From an uncultured Prevotellaceae bacterium (GTDB lineage: Bacteria > Bacteroidota > Bacteroidia > Bacteroidales > Bacteroidaceae): a stretch of DNA of 64,000 bases. Both the position numbers and the translations under genes were made by a program. Positions 7,945 through 15,990 of the stretch are shown here, in pieces (the first letter of the stretch is position 1; every line of letters starts with the position of its first letter). Below the pieces are notes generated by a model. That model ran no database searches. It was not told the DNA's origin and saw nothing but the letters and a program-made list of their open reading frames with translations. The stretch covers positions 1 through 64,000 of the forward strand of contig CAMKSE010000022.1 in NCBI GenBank assembly GCA_946415365.1, in the 5' to 3' direction.

Positions 7945-10158
7945 TTATTCGTCGGATAAAGTCCAACTGACGACCTTAGTTGATACGGCATTGGAAGCGT
8001 CGTACCATCTGAGGTTTGAATGCATGTCAGAAGCCCAACTGCTGAACTGCGGATAAGCCACTCCAATATTCACACCTTCCGCAGACCAGAACCAACGGCG
8101 ATCCGCACTGCCATTGATAATCAAGTATAGTGGAGTCTCACCTGTCTCAAGGGTGCTTACAGTACCATTGGAGTCTGTGGTACGTAGTGAGAAGTTCAGA
8201 TTATCTATACGGGCTTGGCTGTCGTTGAAGGTGATCTCCCCAAGTTTTGCAAACACACGGGTTATATCTGAAACATTGGCTGTCTTGTTCTGGGGTACAC
8301 CAATGACACTGTGCACCTCATCGCCAAAGGGCCCACCATTATAGAGCACATTGGTCTTGATCGTATTACCCACGCACATCAGCTGTACATTAGAGACAAA
8401 GGTGCCGTCGCCACGGTCAACGGGTACTGATACGCGCAACACCACATCGTTATAATCATAGTCTACAAATGTACCATCGTGCGTCTCAAATGCATAATAC
8501 ACCGCATTGCTGACGGGAATGTCAGAGACTTCTTTCTGCAAATAGGATGTATTAAACGAGGGAGAGGTGCCGTAGGTACAAGTCTGTCGCGAATCATCGC
8601 CACAGCCATTGGCACTCACAGCCTCATTCCATACAAGCGCATCCTTATTGCCTACCAAAGCCCAACGGTAGTTGTTTTCATTGATAAGCCTACTCTCGTT
8701 GGCGTTCATCCAACCATGAAGCAGACGATTGTTGGGGGTAAGATGGTCAATATCATAACTCATGGGGAACGATGTTGGCAATACCAACTCCACATGATCG
8801 AGCAGATAGGTGTCTGCCACACCCTCTGTTGTGGTACATCCGCTGCAGTTGCCAACCTTCAGGATGGCATTGGCAGTGAAGTTGCTGCCCGTAGGACCCC
8901 ATACGCCGAAATTGTCGATGCTGATGTCATCAGCCTCAAGGATAGCGGCATTACCCATATAGATGACACGGCCACCTTCACTGCTGCCATTCAGTACGAG
9001 TGACGGTGTATAGGTATAGCTCCCGTCATCCAGACGACTGCTGGCGTCAAGGGTTAACTGACTTGCTACATTCAGATAGGAGCCATTCAGCAAAGACAGC
9101 CCATCGCCAGTCATCTGACTTAGCCAGGCGCCACCAAGATTTATCAGCTGACCCTTGTCTCCGGCATCATTCAAAGTGCATGATACGGCGGTGGGCGTAG
9201 CGGTCTCACTGCCAAGAATTCCAGTGTTATACAGAGAAGAGCCCTTCAGTCGGACCTCCTTGACATTGATGGTTCCGGCATTAAAACAATAGGTGCCACT
9301 GCCAGTAGAATATTCCACAGTACCGTCGCCTGTAATCATACCACCAGGCTGGACGAATATCTGTCCCGTAGCACCCTCGCCGTATATTGACGCAGAGAGC
9401 GTAAGACCTTCAGGGATGACGATCTTACCACCACGACCCACAACGAGCACATTGCCTTTGGCAATACGCTGGTTGAAGGTGAGTGTCCAGGTGCCTGTCA
9501 CATAGACGGACATGTTACCACGAATACCGAGTGACGGCAGATAGCCCGTGAACTCGTTGCTTAAGCTAAGGCGCAGACGGTCGCTGCCCTCTGGCTCACC
9601 ATCAAGGGATGACACCTCCACAAACGAGCCTGAAGTGTAGTCTGTAAGGTCTGGCTGTTCCTGACGGGGTATATCCCAACGGTCATTTCCTTCAGCAGGA
9701 ACAATGGTTCCCTCAGGGATGCGTCCGCTGAAGACCACCTCACTGCCTGAAGCCCTTGCGGGAAACGCCTTGCACACAGCATGACCGTCGCTGTCGTAGC
9801 AGGCGGCATAGAAGAGGAACTGATGAGCTGGACGGCACACCGTGATGGTCTTCGACTCTCCCGATTTGAGTTGTACCATACCGAGATAGGCCGCCTGACT
9901 GTCATAAAGGGCAGGCGTGGGGAGAATATATACCTTATATTGGGACGATGTGCCAAAGTCAACGGAGATCTTCACCGTCAGACCACTTGAGGTACTCCAG
10001 TCCTGAAGTGAGTCTATCTCCTTGCCACCCATCACAAGAGCCCTGAAGTTTTCTACAAATTCTTTCTCTGGAGATGTATCCGATTCTTTAGAACAAGAAA
10101 CTGCTGTTAAACAAATCGCAACAGCAGCCAAAAACGTAATCCAGCTCTTCTTTTTCAT
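7945..10158 (-). CDS. LruC-type lipoprotein with a beta-helix-like region
   Basis: 737 aa, starting MKKKSWITFLAAVAICLTAV with lipobox VSC. Residues about 190-450 are rich in short repeating strands (GNVLVVGRGGKIVIPEGL, LINLGGAWLSQMTG, SYLNVASQLTLDAS), which suggests a parallel beta-helix like those of adhesins or polysaccharide lyases, though no catalytic residues are recognisable. The C-terminal part has VDYDYNDVVLRVSVPV and the ending YLIINGS then SAEGVNIGVAYPQFSSWA, typical of the LruC/DUF4842 group. The start codon is only 26 bp from a tRNA 3' remnant at 10185, so its promoter must lie beyond the tRNA remnant or inside the integrated element. A binding or adhesive role is a guess from fold appearance. 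Confidence 0.85.
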   Translation of the reverse strand: MKKKSWITFLAAVAICLTAVSCSKESDTSPEKEFVENFRALVMGGKEIDSLQDWSTSSGLTVKISVDFGTSSQYKVYILPTPALYDSQAAYLGMVQLKSGESKTITVCRPAHQFLFYAACYDSDGHAVCKAFPARASGSEVVFSGRIPEGTIVPAEGNDRWDIPRQEQPDLTDYTSGSFVEVSSLDGEPEGSDRLRLSLSNEFTGYLPSLGIRGNMSVYVTGTWTLTFNQRIAKGNVLVVGRGGKIVIPEGLTLSASIYGEGATGQIFVQPGGMITGDGTVEYSTGSGTYCFNAGTINVKEVRLKGSSLYNTGILGSETATPTAVSCTLNDAGDKGQLINLGGAWLSQMTGDGLSLLNGSYLNVASQLTLDASSRLDDGSYTYTPSLVLNGSSEGGRVIYMGNAAILEADDISIDNFGVWGPTGSNFTANAILKVGNCSGCTTTEGVADTYLLDHVELVLPTSFPMSYDIDHLTPNNRLLHGWMNANESRLINENNYRWALVGNKDALVWNEAVSANGCGDDSRQTCTYGTSPSFNTSYLQKEVSDIPVSNAVYYAFETHDGTFVDYDYNDVVLRVSVPVDRGDGTFVSNVQLMCVGNTIKTNVLYNGGPFGDEVHSVIGVPQNKTANVSDITRVFAKLGEITFNDSQARIDNLNFSLRTTDSNGTVSTLETGETPLYLIINGSADRRWFWSAEGVNIGVAYPQFSSWASDMHSNLRWYDASNAVSTKVVSWTLSDE

Positions 10159-10184
10159 AATACGCGGATGGCTTTATATTGTCG

Positions 10185-10227
10185 TGGACCAGACAGGGCT
10201 TGAACCTGTGACCTCCAGATTATGAGT
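10185..10227 (-). pseudogene. tRNA(CAT) 3' half, probable attachment-site remnant
   Basis: On the minus strand the sequence runs from the anticodon loop (ACTCATAATCT) through the variable and T arms (CACAGGTTCAAGCCCTGT) to the acceptor strand CTGGTCC. This is the 3' part of a CAT-anticodon tRNA, best fitting tRNA-Ile2 (elongator Met also possible). Tail residues after the acceptor are ACGAC, not CCA. Upstream of the anticodon loop the tRNA match stops abruptly at 10228, so no 5' half is present. A tyrosine recombinase gene follows 0.4 kb away, which fits an att site produced by integration into a tRNA 3' end. Confidence 0.75.
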
Positions 10228-10585
10228 TGCTCCGAAGGACATACTTTGTGATAGCCTGTGGTAGTCCGTCTCTATATATTTTTAATTTTTCTAATTTACT
10301 AATTCTCAATATGATATGCAGTGATTCTCTGTTGTGGAATACTTGAAGTTCCGTACAAGTTCCATGTCACTTTCTTATCACCTCAACTATGCTTTTCGAG
10401 GTCAAATCAAGGGGTCAAAGTTCCGTACAGGTTCCGGGTTTTGTCAATTTTGACGAATGACCACATTCTTATCGACTCCCAAGCAATAGCGATTTCTTGC
10501 GCAAAGGTATGAAAATAAAATTGATACGTGATTTTTTGTTTGCATAGTTTAACACTTTATGCATGATAGGGTGTGATTTTATGGG
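10228..10585. other. Left end of the integrated element, non-coding
   Basis: About 360 bp between the tRNA remnant and the integrase promoter without a credible gene. It is AT-rich and contains a pair of 18-bp direct repeats (10346 and 10418). On the minus strand TACCTTTG at about 10504-10511 could be a promoter pointing back over the tRNA remnant into the lipoprotein gene ending at 7945. Confidence 0.5.
10346..10435. repeat. Paired direct repeats, candidate integrase arm sites
   Basis: AAGTTCCGTACAAGTTCC at 10346-10363 and AAGTTCCGTACAGGTTCC at 10418-10435 differ at one base and are 72 bp apart. They lie between the attachment remnant and the recombinase gene, where arm-type binding sites of tyrosine integrases are usually found. 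Confidence 0.5.
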
Positions 10586-10593
10586 TAACTTTG
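10586..10593 (+). promoter_or_regulatory. -7 box of the integrase gene
   Basis: TAACTTTG then C, a full match to TAnnTTTG. Transcription would start near 10600, so an ATG at 10603 would be nearly leaderless; this favours the ATG at 10624 as translation start. Confidence 0.6.
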
Positions 10594-10623
10594 CTGTAGT
10601 CTATGACATTCAAAAGAAGTAAT

Positions 10624-12222
10624 ATGGCAACAAGCAATAGAAACAAAATATCATCTACCCTCTTTGACGCTCGGGTCGGGGATTGCTATATCTCTATGTG
10701 TTTGGATAAAAGGCATCCCGAAATTGTTAAGGATTTTTCCTTTCCGCTGTGTGTGAAGTTCCATATCAGTGGCTCACGCTATTATTACAGTTTAGGTGAG
10801 AAGTGTACTGAAGATGAAATGATTAGGCTTTCCAAGGCCAAAGGGAACCGTGAAAAGCGGGTTGGAACAGAAACGACATTCGAGCGTAAGGTGCGACTAC
10901 AAGAAGTGTTTGATAGCATGGTTAATGTGGTCACAACAGTAAACGAACGAGGTGTGCTTACGCTGGATCGTATAAAACTGGCACTGACAGGTCGTAGTGA
11001 ATCAGCCTCTTTCCTTTCGGTATGGGAGGAGATTATCAGAGAGAAACGAAGTAGTGGCAAGGCAGGAACTGCTGAGAACTATGAGAATGCATACAGGTGC
11101 TTTACAAGTTTGACAGGCTTTACATACGCTGATGGTTTTGCTGTTGATTCCACCGTAATTAGCAAATGGATCGAAAGCATGACGGAGAAGAACATCAAGT
11201 CAACTACGCAGGGCATCCGACTCAGGGCATGCAGGGTGGTAGTAAACCGTTGTATTGGTGAAGGGTATATGCTGCCCAAAGCATATATGTTCGGTAAGAC
11301 CCGTGACAAGATTAAGATACCTGCAGGATCATCCCGTAAGGAGTGGTTTCTCACAGTTGACCAGATGACAGAGATTTATCTGCATTGGAAGAGCCGTGAT
11401 ATAGATTTCCCCATATCCAACACTAGACGGAAGGATAATGTCAGTTATGCCGCAAAGAGCGAGAAGGCTATAGAACTCATTTATCAGTCGTTGGCCATGT
11501 TTCTCATGCAATATCTCTGTTGTGGGTGCAACCTGATAGACCTTGCCTTACTACGCTACAACCGCTACTATTTTGAAGCGGATTGTCGTGCTTTTAGGTT
11601 TATACGTCATAAAACAGAAGACGAAACCATCGATGGTGACGGCATGGAGGTAATCGTACCAATTACTGATCCAATGAGGGAAATCTTGGATTTCTATTCG
11701 CCAACAGCAAAGATGGATCAGCTGGTTTTCCCTTTCTTGATGGATGATGTCGGAGAGGAAGATGCCAATGCTGTGCGAAAGAGGATATGCCAAGAGAATA
11801 AGAATATCAGAGACCGCTTGAAGAAGCTGATGGATGCCATAGGCTGGTCGATGAACCTTACGGGAACATACGCCCGCCACTCATTTGCCACGAACCTTCA
11901 TGCAGCTAAGGTTCCCATGGAATATATCTCTGATGCAATGGGGCATAGCCTTGGCAACAGAGGCCAGATAACCATCCGCTATATCTCGCCCTACACCATC
12001 GAGGAAAGAGCGATGTTCAATCGTTTGTTGCTGAATGTTGGCGATACAAGCAAAGACAGCATTGAAGAGTCACAGAATACTGTAAACAAAACGTCCATCA
12101 CGCCAAGCAAGCAGGCTCTCTTCGAAAAGATGGATGCGTTCTCGGAAGACGATATTAAGGAAGCCCTGCTGATGCTGAAAAGGAAAGAAATGGAACGGTT
12201 CGAGAAAGAACTCTATGGTTGA
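10624..12222 (+). CDS. Tyrosine recombinase (integrase) of the mobile element
   Basis: 532 aa from the ATG at 10624; an in-frame ATG at 10603 is too close to the promoter. The order is an arm-binding-like N-terminus, a SAM-like core-binding domain (about 130-230, with SFLSVWEEIIREKRSSGKAG) and a C-terminal catalytic domain. Visible catalytic features are ARHSFATNLHAAKVPMEYIS (Arg and His), MGHSL (His) and the IRYIS tyrosine. Box I reads LCCGCNLIDLALLR, without the usual Arg at the first position, as in other Bacteroidota element integrases such as IntDOT. It would catalyse integration and excision at the tRNA 3' end beside it. The last 70 residues are hydrophilic and beyond the catalytic fold. 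Confidence 0.9.
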   Translation: MATSNRNKISSTLFDARVGDCYISMCLDKRHPEIVKDFSFPLCVKFHISGSRYYYSLGEKCTEDEMIRLSKAKGNREKRVGTETTFERKVRLQEVFDSMVNVVTTVNERGVLTLDRIKLALTGRSESASFLSVWEEIIREKRSSGKAGTAENYENAYRCFTSLTGFTYADGFAVDSTVISKWIESMTEKNIKSTTQGIRLRACRVVVNRCIGEGYMLPKAYMFGKTRDKIKIPAGSSRKEWFLTVDQMTEIYLHWKSRDIDFPISNTRRKDNVSYAAKSEKAIELIYQSLAMFLMQYLCCGCNLIDLALLRYNRYYFEADCRAFRFIRHKTEDETIDGDGMEVIVPITDPMREILDFYSPTAKMDQLVFPFLMDDVGEEDANAVRKRICQENKNIRDRLKKLMDAIGWSMNLTGTYARHSFATNLHAAKVPMEYISDAMGHSLGNRGQITIRYISPYTIEERAMFNRLLLNVGDTSKDSIEESQNTVNKTSITPSKQALFEKMDAFSEDDIKEALLMLKRKEMERFEKELYG

Positions 12223-12352
12223 AATGGGGCTTCAAAACACCCGATTTCGGTTAGATGCTCACATTGACAAACGGCTGACACACTCATGTAAATGGCTATT
12301 TTGAGCTGAACCACACTAAAAAGATTCATTTGTAATTAACATTTATAAACAC

Positions 12353-13570
12353 ATGAACATTCAGGATAATAGAGAAACGGCAAATAAGGCCGTAAGGGAA
12401 TGGAAGAGCCACCATCAGCAGACGTATAACGACTTCAAACGTCAGGTTGCAGCCATAGGTAGTGGCGACCTATCGTTAATGGAGAGAACGATGGGGCTTC
12501 TTGATGATTGTATGCCTCAGAATGCAAGGGATTTCTTCGCGTACATATTTAAATATATAATGAACCCTGATTCGGTAGCAGATGACCAAGCAGCATTTTC
12601 CAATTATGACCAGTTGGCTGCTGAGTGTATCTTCCATCACGCAATGATCAAGGTGGATTCATCTACTGGCGAGATAGAGGAAACAAAGAGTCCAGACAGT
12701 GACTGCATCATCATCAGGACTGATGACCTCGGCGAGAGCTTCGAGTCTATGCCTTCATCAATGAAGTGTGTCATCAATGATTTGATCAATCAGATGGTAG
12801 CCTCTGGTATCGACACCCCATTAGCAGATCAAGACAGGATAGCCCTGCAGAACTTGGCCCTGCTTGTCACAAAGACGGTCTATGTCTATTCGCTCCTGTT
12901 TGTGCCCGAATATCTTGAACGACTTTACAAGCGTATTGTCGTTGAAGGTGAACCTCTCGCCTACTGCATCTACTTTTTCGTCACTTTCGACCACGGACTT
13001 CGACAGATGGCAGATGTATTCAGCAAGCAGATGGTAGGCGGTCAGAGTACCAGTTTTACAGCCGAAATGTTCAGGATGTGTCTGCGGACATTCATAGCGC
13101 ATAGCCTATCCAATAGGACTGATACGAAGGAAGGCTGGCAACAGTTGGCCAACGAGACATCAAGCGATGACTGTTGGAAAGAAATCATGTTCACCTTGCG
13201 TTCATGTCAGTCTCATGGTGGCCAGCAGAAGGACAGCCGGACAATTGATGAATTGCTCATAGGCGATAAAGGCAGACTGAAAGCCCATATCAAAGATTAC
13301 CTATCTGAGAATCCTGGCACATCCCGTTTGGCCTACCTGCTCTATGCCCTTCGCCAGTCAGGTCATATTGAGTCTTGCAACTATATCACCTTCCATCGGG
13401 CCTTACAGTCATTGTCACCTAAACCGCTTGGTGGCCCGGATGTACCACAGAAACGTTTCCATGAGCTGATGGCAGATCCCAAACTCTTAGGCTCTAAGGG
13501 AAAGAAATGGGAACAGGCAAAGGCAATAATTGACCGATGGACTGTCCTATTCGGCAAAAAAGACATATAA
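12353..13570 (+). CDS. Unknown protein of the mobile element
   Basis: 405 aa, no signal peptide, mainly alpha-helical in appearance. The N-terminus MNIQDNRETANKAVREWKSH is highly charged. The middle has hydrophobic helices (LALLVTKTVYVYSLLFVPEY). The C-terminus FHELMADPKLLGSKGKKWEQ, then AKAIIDRW, recalls an uncharacterised family (possibly DUF6043) encoded next to integrases in Bacteroidota elements; I hold that from memory only. It follows the integrase after a 130-bp gap with an AT-rich leader and precedes the toxin-antitoxin-like pair. A role in element maintenance or defence is possible but not shown. Confidence 0.75.
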   Translation: MNIQDNRETANKAVREWKSHHQQTYNDFKRQVAAIGSGDLSLMERTMGLLDDCMPQNARDFFAYIFKYIMNPDSVADDQAAFSNYDQLAAECIFHHAMIKVDSSTGEIEETKSPDSDCIIIRTDDLGESFESMPSSMKCVINDLINQMVASGIDTPLADQDRIALQNLALLVTKTVYVYSLLFVPEYLERLYKRIVVEGEPLAYCIYFFVTFDHGLRQMADVFSKQMVGGQSTSFTAEMFRMCLRTFIAHSLSNRTDTKEGWQQLANETSSDDCWKEIMFTLRSCQSHGGQQKDSRTIDELLIGDKGRLKAHIKDYLSENPGTSRLAYLLYALRQSGHIESCNYITFHRALQSLSPKPLGGPDVPQKRFHELMADPKLLGSKGKKWEQAKAIIDRWTVLFGKKDI

Positions 13571-13582
13571 GAATACAAAAAC

Positions 13583-13625
13583 GCAACTTAAAAGTTGCAC
13601 ATTTCAAAAATAAACATTAAATTTG
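13583..13625 (+). promoter_or_regulatory. Promoter and palindromic operator of the TA-like pair
   Basis: A perfect palindrome GCAACTT-AA-AAGTTGC (13583-13598) is followed after 20 bp by the -7 box TAAATTTG (13618-13625). The TTG inside the palindrome sits at the -33 position, so a bound repressor would block the promoter. The downstream helix-turn-helix protein is the obvious candidate. The start at 13634 would be almost leaderless. Confidence 0.55.
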
Positions 13626-13633
13626 CAGCGCAT

Positions 13634-14191
13634 ATGAAATTTGAACGTATCATAGAAGGCAAAGACCATCTTTGGGCAGTTAGAGACATGAACAAGCCCA
13701 ATAACGAGTTGGCAGCACTATTCCAGAAGTGGAACGATGCCGAATACTTGTGGGATTTCTTTCTTGAAAACCAGAACGACCTTCAGGAGTTCTTCCATAT
13801 AGAGAGAATCAGCGAGGCCGTTGAAGACACGATTGATGATGCAGAGCAGTTGGAAAGGCTGATTTTGGAGATACCCTACACGGAAAATCTTGATGAACTC
13901 TTCATTCCGCTCAGTTCCGCCGACATGACCATTCGGGAGTTGGCGAGGGAAAAGGCCAGGAACTGGAACCGCACAGGACACGCAAGCTGGCTTCGTGTCT
14001 ATGCCATCCGACTTGAAAAGAATGTGTTCGTCATAACAGGTGGAGCCATCAAGCTCACAAGAACGATGCAGGATCGTAGTCATACCCAAGCGGAACTCGA
14101 CAAGCTCAATCAGTGCCGACAGTTTCTTGCCAGCAATGGTGTATTCGATTCAGACAGTTTCATTTCAATGATAGAGGAGGATATTATATGA
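13634..14191 (+). CDS. Toxin-like partner of a toxin-antitoxin-type pair
   Basis: 185 aa. An in-frame ATG at 13595 is upstream of the promoter, so I use 13634. The C-terminal half has IRLEKNVFVITGGAIKLTRT, then MQDRSHTQAELDKLNQCRQF, a pattern I know from Bacteroidota proteins always encoded just before an XRE-type regulator. The VFVITGGAIK strand-helix arrangement resembles RelE/HigB-like toxins, but the N-terminal 90 residues are an extra acidic helical part. Its stop overlaps the next start by ATGA (14188-14191), indicating translational coupling. No catalytic residues can be named, so the toxin role is inferred from context. Confidence 0.7.
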   Translation: MKFERIIEGKDHLWAVRDMNKPNNELAALFQKWNDAEYLWDFFLENQNDLQEFFHIERISEAVEDTIDDAEQLERLILEIPYTENLDELFIPLSSADMTIRELAREKARNWNRTGHASWLRVYAIRLEKNVFVITGGAIKLTRTMQDRSHTQAELDKLNQCRQFLASNGVFDSDSFISMIEEDII

Positions 14192-14499
14192 AGTCAAAAG
14201 CAGTACAGTTTTTGGAGGCGAACCAGTCAGGTGAGCGTTCCACGTTCGTTGACGATGCCAAGTGGCGGCAGGAAAATGCCTCTTGGCTGAGAAGATCCCG
14301 TCGTGTAGCCTATGCTATCATGGACTATATGCAGGACAATGGGCTTTCCCGTAACGATGTTGCCGAGAAACTGGGAGTCAGTCCTCAGTATGTGAGCAAG
14401 ATTCTTTCCGGCAAGGTAAACTTCTCGTTCAAGACAATCTCTGAGATTGAAGAGGGTCTTGGCATAGAGGTATTTCAGGCAGCAGCGATGGAGGCATAA
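14188..14499 (+). CDS. XRE-family helix-turn-helix regulator, antitoxin-like
   Basis: 103 aa. The start at 14188 has a strong ribosome site GAGGAGG 8 bp upstream and overlaps the previous stop. Residues about 40-95 form a classical lambda-Cro-type HTH: YMQDNGLSRNDVAEKLGVSP, QYVSKILSGKVNFSF, KTISEIEEGLGI. The N-terminal KSKAVQFLEANQSGERSTFV is a conserved leader of this group. It probably binds the palindrome at 13583-13598 and neutralises or regulates its partner. A terminator follows 27 bp after the stop, so the pair forms its own operon. Confidence 0.8.
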   Translation: MKSKAVQFLEANQSGERSTFVDDAKWRQENASWLRRSRRVAYAIMDYMQDNGLSRNDVAEKLGVSPQYVSKILSGKVNFSFKTISEIEEGLGIEVFQAAAMEA

Positions 14500-14525
14500 G
14501 GCTCGACGGCTAACAGAGCTTAAAT

Positions 14526-14564
14526 AATGGTCGGTTGAATTAAGGAGTATTTCAACCGACCATT
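14526..14564 (+). terminator. Intrinsic terminator after the TA-like operon
   Basis: Perfect 14-bp stem: AATGGTCGGTTGAA (14526-14539) with its complement at 14551-14564, 11-nt loop, followed by TGTTTG. It closes the two-gene operon. Confidence 0.85.
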
Positions 14565-14582
14565 TGTTTGATGAACATTGTC

Positions 14583-14729
14583 TATCTTTGCCGTCGCAAA
14601 CGGCGAAGATGCTCACGCTCGGCCAATCAAACGAGTTTGTTGGCACTCGCTAAATCGCATCTTTGCACCGCGATTCGGAAAACAGCCAATCGCAAGAATC
14701 AGGATAATAACAATTAAAATATCAAAGAC
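14583..14729 (+). promoter_or_regulatory. Promoter and structured 5' leader of the DUF3853-type gene
   Basis: The -7 box TATCTTTG (14583-14590) predicts a leader of about 130 nt. The leader can fold into a 9-bp stem (14604-14612 with 14657-14665) that encloses a second stem GCCAA-CAAAC (14622-14632 with 14635-14644, one bulge). A small hairpin CCG-CGG (14591-14603) precedes it. Such a long folded leader before a 111-aa gene suggests post-transcriptional or attenuation control. I know no named RNA family that it matches. Confidence 0.45.
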
Positions 14730-15065
14730 ATGACAACAACAAATGATTCATTGAAGCTCGCAGAGCTGCTGAAGACTCCCATCTGCAAGATGGACGGCGA
14801 GGAACTTGCATTCCTCATTACAAGTATTACATCAAACCAGCAGGCACAGATGCTGCTGACTCAGCCCAAACAGGAGGAGCATAATGTCTATGGCATAGCA
14901 GGTATCGCCCAGATATTCGGCTGCAGCATACCAACGGCCAGCCGTATCAAGAAGAGTGGCATCATCAATGACGCTATCACTCAAGTAGGCCGAAAGATTG
15001 TAGTCAATGCTGACAAGGCTCTTGAACTGGCCAGCAAACATAAGGGTAACATTAACGTAGCTTGA
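14730..15065 (+). CDS. DUF3853 family protein (excisionase-like)
   Basis: 111 aa. Residues about 50-105 read EEHNVYGIAGIAQIFGCSIP, TASRIKKSGIINDAITQVGR, KIVVNADKALELA. This is a winged-helix, MerR/excisionase-like layout (helix, recognition helix PTASRIKKSG, then a beta wing) and fits the DUF3853 family of Bacteroidota mobile elements. The N-terminus is a helical extension. It probably binds DNA at the element ends or regulates excision. The next gene starts 1 bp after its stop, so the two form an operon. Confidence 0.75.
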   Translation: MTTTNDSLKLAELLKTPICKMDGEELAFLITSITSNQQAQMLLTQPKQEEHNVYGIAGIAQIFGCSIPTASRIKKSGIINDAITQVGRKIVVNADKALELASKHKGNINVA

Positions 15066-15066
15066 T

Positions 15067-15387
15067 ATGATGAAACAAGATTTTAAGAATGTCGCATATA
15101 TGTCCGTGTTTGTGCTGATAGTTGGTGCAGGTTTCTACCTTTTTGATTTCTATGATAGTGCTTTCTTCACCTTACTTGTTGGATTAACTCTATTGGCTAT
15201 TTATCATGCTGGGCTTTACAATCGTGGAATCATAGAGGATAACACCATAATAAGCCAGCAGGAAATCATAGAGCGGGATAAAGATCTGATTGACTTCCTG
15301 CATGGACACATTGGTTTCCTTGAAGACTATATCAAAGAGATAAAAGAGGAAAGTGACAAAGTGAAGAGCAGGAAGAGCAAACGATGA
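15067..15387 (+). CDS. Small two-helix membrane protein with charged coiled-coil tail
   Basis: 106 aa. Two hydrophobic segments are visible: VAYMSVFVLIVGAGFYLF (about 9-26) and SAFFTLLVGLTLLAIYHAGL (about 31-50). The rest is a highly charged helix (IIERDKDLIDFLHGHIGFLE to KVKSRKSKR), probably cytoplasmic. The Met at 15067 or the next codon could be the start. It is coupled to the DUF3853-type gene. No family recognised; it may be a small accessory protein of the element. Confidence 0.65.
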   Translation: MMKQDFKNVAYMSVFVLIVGAGFYLFDFYDSAFFTLLVGLTLLAIYHAGLYNRGIIEDNTIISQQEIIERDKDLIDFLHGHIGFLEDYIKEIKEESDKVKSRKSKR

Positions 15388-15449
15388 AAAACAGCCATCT
15401 TGTGGCACCTGTTTTTCTTGCTGGTAACTAACAATCTTCCACAAATGCA

Positions 15450-15486
15450 GTCAGCCCCATACGTCATTGTGACGAATGGGGCTGAC
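15450..15486. terminator. Terminator hairpin between convergent genes
   Basis: GTCAGCCCCAT (15450-15460) pairs with its complement at 15476-15486, and the loop contains a further CGTCA-TTG-TGACG stem. It separates the + strand element genes from the minus-strand operon ending at 15511 and may work for both. Confidence 0.65.
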
Positions 15487-15510
15487 AGGTTTACGTTATA
15501 CAGCAACTTC

Positions 15511-15990
15511 TTACCTATAGACAGGTGTGGGGAAGGTGATGTTGCTGGGGATGTAGAAGTCATCGGAGAGGGTGCGGCCGTCTATTTGTTTGGTCAGGCG
15601 GTAGTGGCCGGGCGTGAGGTGGAGCAGGCCGATATGGCCATAGACGGTGGCGGAGCCGTGGGCGGCTACGGTGCTCAGGACGGAGGCGAAGCCGAAGTTC
15701 TTGGGGAAGGGAACTTGCTGCCAGTGGCCTTCAGTCTCGCGCTCGATGGTGTACTCCTGTCCGTAGTTCACATCGTAGTCGTTGGGATTGATAATCCTCG
15801 CCTGCACCACAGAGTCGCTTCGCGAGATGCTTTTGTTGATGATGACGAGGCGCAGGGTATCTGCACTGGTCACTGCCTCAGTGCTGCCTGTCGGCTGTTC
15901 TGCATCTGCCACCGTCTGCCGTGCCGTTGGGCGGCAAGAGGCGAATGCGAGGGCTGCAATCAGGAGGAAGAAAAGTTTTGCTTGGTTCAT
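15511..15990 (-). CDS. Lipoprotein with bacterial Ig-like domain
   Basis: 159 aa. Signal peptide MNQAKLFFLLIAALAFASC ends in a lipobox. After a Thr/Ser-rich linker (PTGSTEAVTSADTLRLVI) the domain has NPNDYDVNYGQEYTIERETE, HWQQVPF, and LTPGHYRLTKQID. These match the Ig-like fold seen in PF20251-type proteins (strand, YxIE, W-x-x-V, LxPGxYRxxK). A paralog with the same linker is at 48271. It is the last gene of the operon and its start overlaps the previous stop by ATGA. Location would be the periplasm or outer surface; partner unknown. Confidence 0.85.
   Translation of the reverse strand: MNQAKLFFLLIAALAFASCRPTARQTVADAEQPTGSTEAVTSADTLRLVIINKSISRSDSVVQARIINPNDYDVNYGQEYTIERETEGHWQQVPFPKNFGFASVLSTVAAHGSATVYGHIGLLHLTPGHYRLTKQIDGRTLSDDFYIPSNITFPTPVYR

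Noticed and set aside
10022..10225. Small + strand protein ending DQTGLEPVTSRL
   Set aside because: The end is a translated tRNA T-arm region, a well-known false gene; it also lies antisense to the lipoprotein start.
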